From CAZBSE01 sp964610385 (GTDB taxonomy: Bacteria; Actinomycetota; Humimicrobiia; Humimicrobiales; Humimicrobiaceae), in contig CAZSXW010000002.1 in NCBI GenBank assembly GCA_964610385.1, positions 248,001 to 312,000 on the forward strand: a stretch of 64,000 bases of DNA, written 5' to 3'. Positions 61,454 to 64,000 of the stretch are shown piece by piece; position 1 is the stretch's first letter; every line of letters begins with the position of its first letter. Position numbers and translations under genes: made by a program. The notes under the pieces are model-generated. The model worked only from the letters and a program-made list of their open reading frames with translations. It was not told the origin of the DNA and ran no database searches.

Positions 61454-62062
61454 CTAGTTCTCTCCTTTATTATTTTTAATCATATTTATAAAATATCTGT
61501 GTATTCTTAAATCATCCGTTAATTCGGGATGGAATGTACTTGCTATGACGTTGTTTTCTCTTATCAAAACCGCCTCCTGCCCAAATCTACCCAGCACTTC
61601 CACTTTATCTCCTATATTTAATATCTTGGGAGCTCTTATAAAAATAGAATTAAATTTCCTTCCGTTCTGACTCCCATCAAGGTTTATATTCAGAAGCTTT
61701 TCAAAACTGTCGACCTGTCTTCCATAAGCGTTTCTCTCCACATCAACATCTATATAACCCAGGCCCTTACCTTCTCCCTTGATATTCTTAGCCATCAGGA
61801 TCAGGCCGGCGCAGGTCACAAATATTGGTTTGCCATCTTTATAAAATTTATCCAGTTTGCTTCCGAATTTATATTTTTTAAGCAGTCTTCTTATGGTTGT
61901 ACTCTCGCCCCCTGGTATTATAAGGGCATCAATATCATCCAGCTGATCTGGAAACTTTATCTCTATTGCAGAGACTCTACATTTTTCCAGACATTTGATA
62001 TGCTCCCGGAATGCACCCTGTAAAGCAAGTACACCTATTATGACACCCATATCTTTTACCAC
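61454..62062 (-). CDS. pdxT: pyridoxal 5'-phosphate synthase glutaminase subunit
   Basis: A 202-residue class I glutaminase supplying ammonia to PdxS. It has the oxyanion motif PGGESTTI (50-57), the nucleophile C84 in TCAGLILM, and the His/Glu pair in STFHPELTDD (~180). The first Met may be residue 5 (MGVIIGVLALQG), which fits the family better; the annotated start overlaps pdxS by 7 nt. Confidence 0.95.
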   Translation of the reverse strand: MVKDMGVIIGVLALQGAFREHIKCLEKCRVSAIEIKFPDQLDDIDALIIPGGESTTIRRLLKKYKFGSKLDKFYKDGKPIFVTCAGLILMAKNIKGEGKGLGYIDVDVERNAYGRQVDSFEKLLNINLDGSQNGRKFNSIFIRAPKILNIGDKVEVLGRFGQEAVLIRENNVIASTFHPELTDDLRIHRYFINMIKNNKGEN

Positions 62063-62937
62063 CCTCTTTTAGAAATTATTTTCTCCTCGGTAAGTTCAGA
62101 GACTGCAGTACCTTTCATAGGACTTCCAAGGTCTCTTGAAACCCTTGCCAGGATCTCAGGATCATTGTAATGGGTGGTCGCTTCCACAATAGCCTTGGCC
62201 ATCTTTAAAGGATTTTTCGATTTAAAGATCCCGGACCCTACGAATATACCGTCTGCTCCCAGCTGCATTATCATAGCCGCGTCAGCAGGAGTCGATATAC
62301 CACCGGCTGAAAAATTGACCACAGGCAATTTTTTATTCTCATGTACATACAAAACCAGGTCGTAAGGAGCACCCAGTTCTTTAGCCACAGTCATAAGCTC
62401 TTCCTTTGGAAGCGAAGAGATTCTGGCAATATCATCCTTTATGCATCTCATATGCTTTACAGCTTCTATCACATCTCCTGTACCTGCTTCTCCTTTGGTC
62501 CTTATCATTGCGGCACCTTCACCGATTCTCCTTAAAGCCTCCCCAAGATTAACGGCACCGCATACAAAGGGGACCTTGAAATCCCATTTATTTATATGGT
62601 ACTTTTCATCTGCCGGAGTAAGCACCTCACTTTCATCTATATAGTCCACGCCTATGGCCTCGAGTATCTGCGCTTCGGCAAAATGGCCTATCCTCGCCTT
62701 GGCCATAACCGGTATGGAAACTTCTTCCATTATTTTTAATATGATCTCGGGATCGGTCATCCTGGCCACGCCTCCTGCCGCCCTTATATCGGCAGGTATT
62801 CTCTCAAGTGCCATAACCGAAACTGCTCCGGCTGTCTCAGCTATCTTGGCCTGTTGTGGTGAAGTAACATCCATTATTACCCCACCTTTCAGCATCTGAG
62901 CAAGTCCTGATTTTACCTTAAATGTTCCTTTTTCCAT
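62056..62937 (-). CDS. pdxS: pyridoxal 5'-phosphate synthase lyase subunit
   Basis: A 293-residue TIM-barrel enzyme forming PLP from ribose-5-phosphate, glyceraldehyde-3-phosphate and ammonia. D23 (IMDVTSP), the Schiff-base Lys K80 (VMAKARIGHFAEAQ), and the phosphate-binding GEAGTGDV and FSAGGI motifs are all present. It is the R5P-dependent (DXP-independent) pathway. It is paired with pdxT and precedes yebC, as in Mycobacterium. Confidence 0.97.
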   Translation of the reverse strand: MEKGTFKVKSGLAQMLKGGVIMDVTSPQQAKIAETAGAVSVMALERIPADIRAAGGVARMTDPEIILKIMEEVSIPVMAKARIGHFAEAQILEAIGVDYIDESEVLTPADEKYHINKWDFKVPFVCGAVNLGEALRRIGEGAAMIRTKGEAGTGDVIEAVKHMRCIKDDIARISSLPKEELMTVAKELGAPYDLVLYVHENKKLPVVNFSAGGISTPADAAMIMQLGADGIFVGSGIFKSKNPLKMAKAIVEATTHYNDPEILARVSRDLGSPMKGTAVSELTEEKIISKRGW

Positions 62938-62955
62938 ATATTAAAACACCTCCAT

Positions 62956-63900
62956 TTATTTTACTCCTACTCCCAGCGACATACTCTCAAGCCTTCTTAT
63001 CCTCTCTTCAGTCGGAGGGTGAGTGTTAAACAGACTTTTAAAAGCAATCTTCGATTTGCTGCCTATCGGATTGGCAATAAACAAATGTGCTGTAGCACTG
63101 CTGGCAGTCCGTACTTCACTATGCCCGCTTATTTTTCTAAGGGCATTTGCCAGTCCTGCCGGATATCTGGAAATCAAAGCTCCGGTGGAATCTGCCAGGT
63201 ATTCCCTATTTCTGCTTATCGCAAGTCTTATCAATGTGGCTATCAGTGGAGAAAGTAATATCAGCAGTATTCCCACTACAAGCAGGACTATAGATAATAA
63301 CGAACCGCCGGAACCTCTGGATGACCTTCTCCTTCCAGCACCACCAAATATCATAGATCTAAACATAATATTACTTAAAATAGAGAGCATTCCCACCAGA
63401 ACCACTATTACCGTTCCCAGCAGTATATCATAATTTTTTATATGGGAAAGCTCGTGTGATATGACACCTTTCAGCTCTTCATCGTTTAGATTATCGAGGA
63501 GGCCCTGAGTAAATACAATTATACTGTTCTTCGGATTTCTTCCGGTTGCAAAGGCATTCATTCCGCTGTCCCTTATCACATAAATCCCGGGCATAGGCAG
63601 ACCAGCCGCTATGGCAAGCCCCTCGACTGCATAGTACACCCTGGGATTCTCTGACCTCGACAGGGGCATTGCTCTTGTAAGGCTTAACACAATCCTATCA
63701 CTATAATAATAACTGGAAAAACACATAATAACCGCCAGGATAAGGGCTATTACCATTATAAGTATGGAATAATTGTTGCTTACGCCAAAACGCCAGTCTA
63801 TATAATAGCCTATGGCAAGCCCAACCAGCATTATAAATGCTACAAACCCGACCATTACAGCTATTGTCTTTGCCCTGTTCCGGGCAATATTTTCATACAT
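62956..63900 (-). CDS. htpX: zinc metalloprotease HtpX
   Basis: A 314-residue M48B membrane protease. Membrane helices lie at ~15-34, ~45-63, ~160-180 and ~200-225. The zinc motif HELSH is at 149-153, and the third ligand Glu lies in NREYLADSTGA (~236). It degrades misfolded membrane proteins, complementing FtsH. It follows lemA, the widespread lemA-htpX pair. Confidence 0.95.
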   Translation of the reverse strand: MYENIARNRAKTIAVMVGFVAFIMLVGLAIGYYIDWRFGVSNNYSILIMVIALILAVIMCFSSYYYSDRIVLSLTRAMPLSRSENPRVYYAVEGLAIAAGLPMPGIYVIRDSGMNAFATGRNPKNSIIVFTQGLLDNLNDEELKGVISHELSHIKNYDILLGTVIVVLVGMLSILSNIMFRSMIFGGAGRRRSSRGSGGSLLSIVLLVVGILLILLSPLIATLIRLAISRNREYLADSTGALISRYPAGLANALRKISGHSEVRTASSATAHLFIANPIGSKSKIAFKSLFNTHPPTEERIRRLESMSLGVGVK

Positions 63901-63938
63901 TAATAAACAACACCTTTTTATTAATATATCTTATACTT

Positions 63939-64000
63939 TAAAACTTTACCTTGACCGGACCTCTTGCCGAAGCTTCTTCAATCTCAAAATAATCCCTCGG
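63939..64000 (-). CDS. lemA: LemA family protein, C-terminal end (partial)
   Basis: A minus-strand frame enters from the right edge and stops with TAA at 63941-63939. The last 19 residues include RDYFEIEEASARGPVKVKF, which closely matches the usual LemA C-terminus (YFEAEEGA...PKVxF). Location directly upstream of htpX, the standard LemA neighbour, supports the call. LemA is a membrane-anchored coiled-coil protein of unclear function. Confidence 0.8.

Noticed and set aside
1..64000. tRNA genes, rRNA genes, CRISPR arrays, IS elements
   Set aside because: Nearly all intergenic gaps are under 170 nt, and none shows cloverleaf, regular spacer-repeat or terminal inverted-repeat structure.

Overview
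The window is about 64 kb of AT-rich bacterial DNA (roughly one-third G+C by eye; AGA/AGG, ATA and TTA codons are frequent). It is almost entirely coding and reads nearly all from right to left. No rRNA, tRNA, CRISPR array or insertion sequence was found. The gene order is the best clue to the organism. From right to left it runs lemA-htpX, pdxS-pdxT-yebC-ruvCAB, (queA, tgt), yajC-secDF, recJ, rel, hisS-aspS-alaS-ruvX-mltG, aroE, aroC-aroK-aroB-aroQ, pepQ-efp-nusB, then tlyA-nadK-recN-pyrG, NUDIX-xerD, scpA-scpB. As I recall it, this follows two blocks of actinobacterial genomes such as Mycobacterium tuberculosis (Rv2606c-Rv2533c and Rv1694-Rv1710). I therefore infer a low-GC, deep-branching, probably anaerobic member of the Actinomycetota (OPB41/Humimicrobiia-like). 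The phylum assignment is an inference and was not tested by phylogeny.

Layout, right to left. 57.5-64 kb: LemA/HtpX membrane quality control, PLP synthase (pdxST), Holliday-junction genes (yebC, ruvCAB) and queA. 51.6-57.4 kb: an accessory island separating queA from tgt. It holds a three-PAS HD-GYP c-di-GMP phosphodiesterase, an unknown membrane protein, a DUF6512 protein, a UPF0316 protein, a radical SAM enzyme and, between the last two, a tiny self-contained transcription unit encoding a 12-residue lysine-rich peptide. 36-51 kb: tgt, yajC-secDF, recJ, rel, an MBL hydrolase, hisS, aspS, a strong 6S RNA candidate in the aspS-alaS gap, alaS, ruvX and mltG. 17.9-35 kb: a type IV pilus module (pilT, pilC, a SigB/SigF/FliA-type sigma factor, pilA, pilD, pilMNOP and three minor pilins) interleaved with the shikimate genes aroE, aroC, aroK, aroB and aroQ. 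3-17.9 kb: pepQ, efp, nusB, prenyl synthase, tlyA, nadK, recN, pyrG, a DUF1461 protein, an M20 peptidase, NUDIX, xerD, an M50 protease, trpS and scpAB. The left end has a composite lipoprotein (LVIVD propeller, PKD, transglutaminase) and a small coiled-coil protein that may be leaderless.

How it works together. Most genes are housekeeping and tightly packed, with 4-46 nt overlaps, so long polycistronic messages are likely. The pilus module appears to carry its own control. The major pilin has a strong terminator and a promoter whose hexamers match the SigB/SigF class, and the gene just upstream of it encodes a sigma factor of that broad class. pilD onward has a separate vegetative-type promoter with an extended -10. 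No secretin (PilQ) or extension ATPase (PilB) is present. With a lipobox on MltG and an unusual YajC N-terminus, this fits a single-membrane or otherwise divergent envelope.
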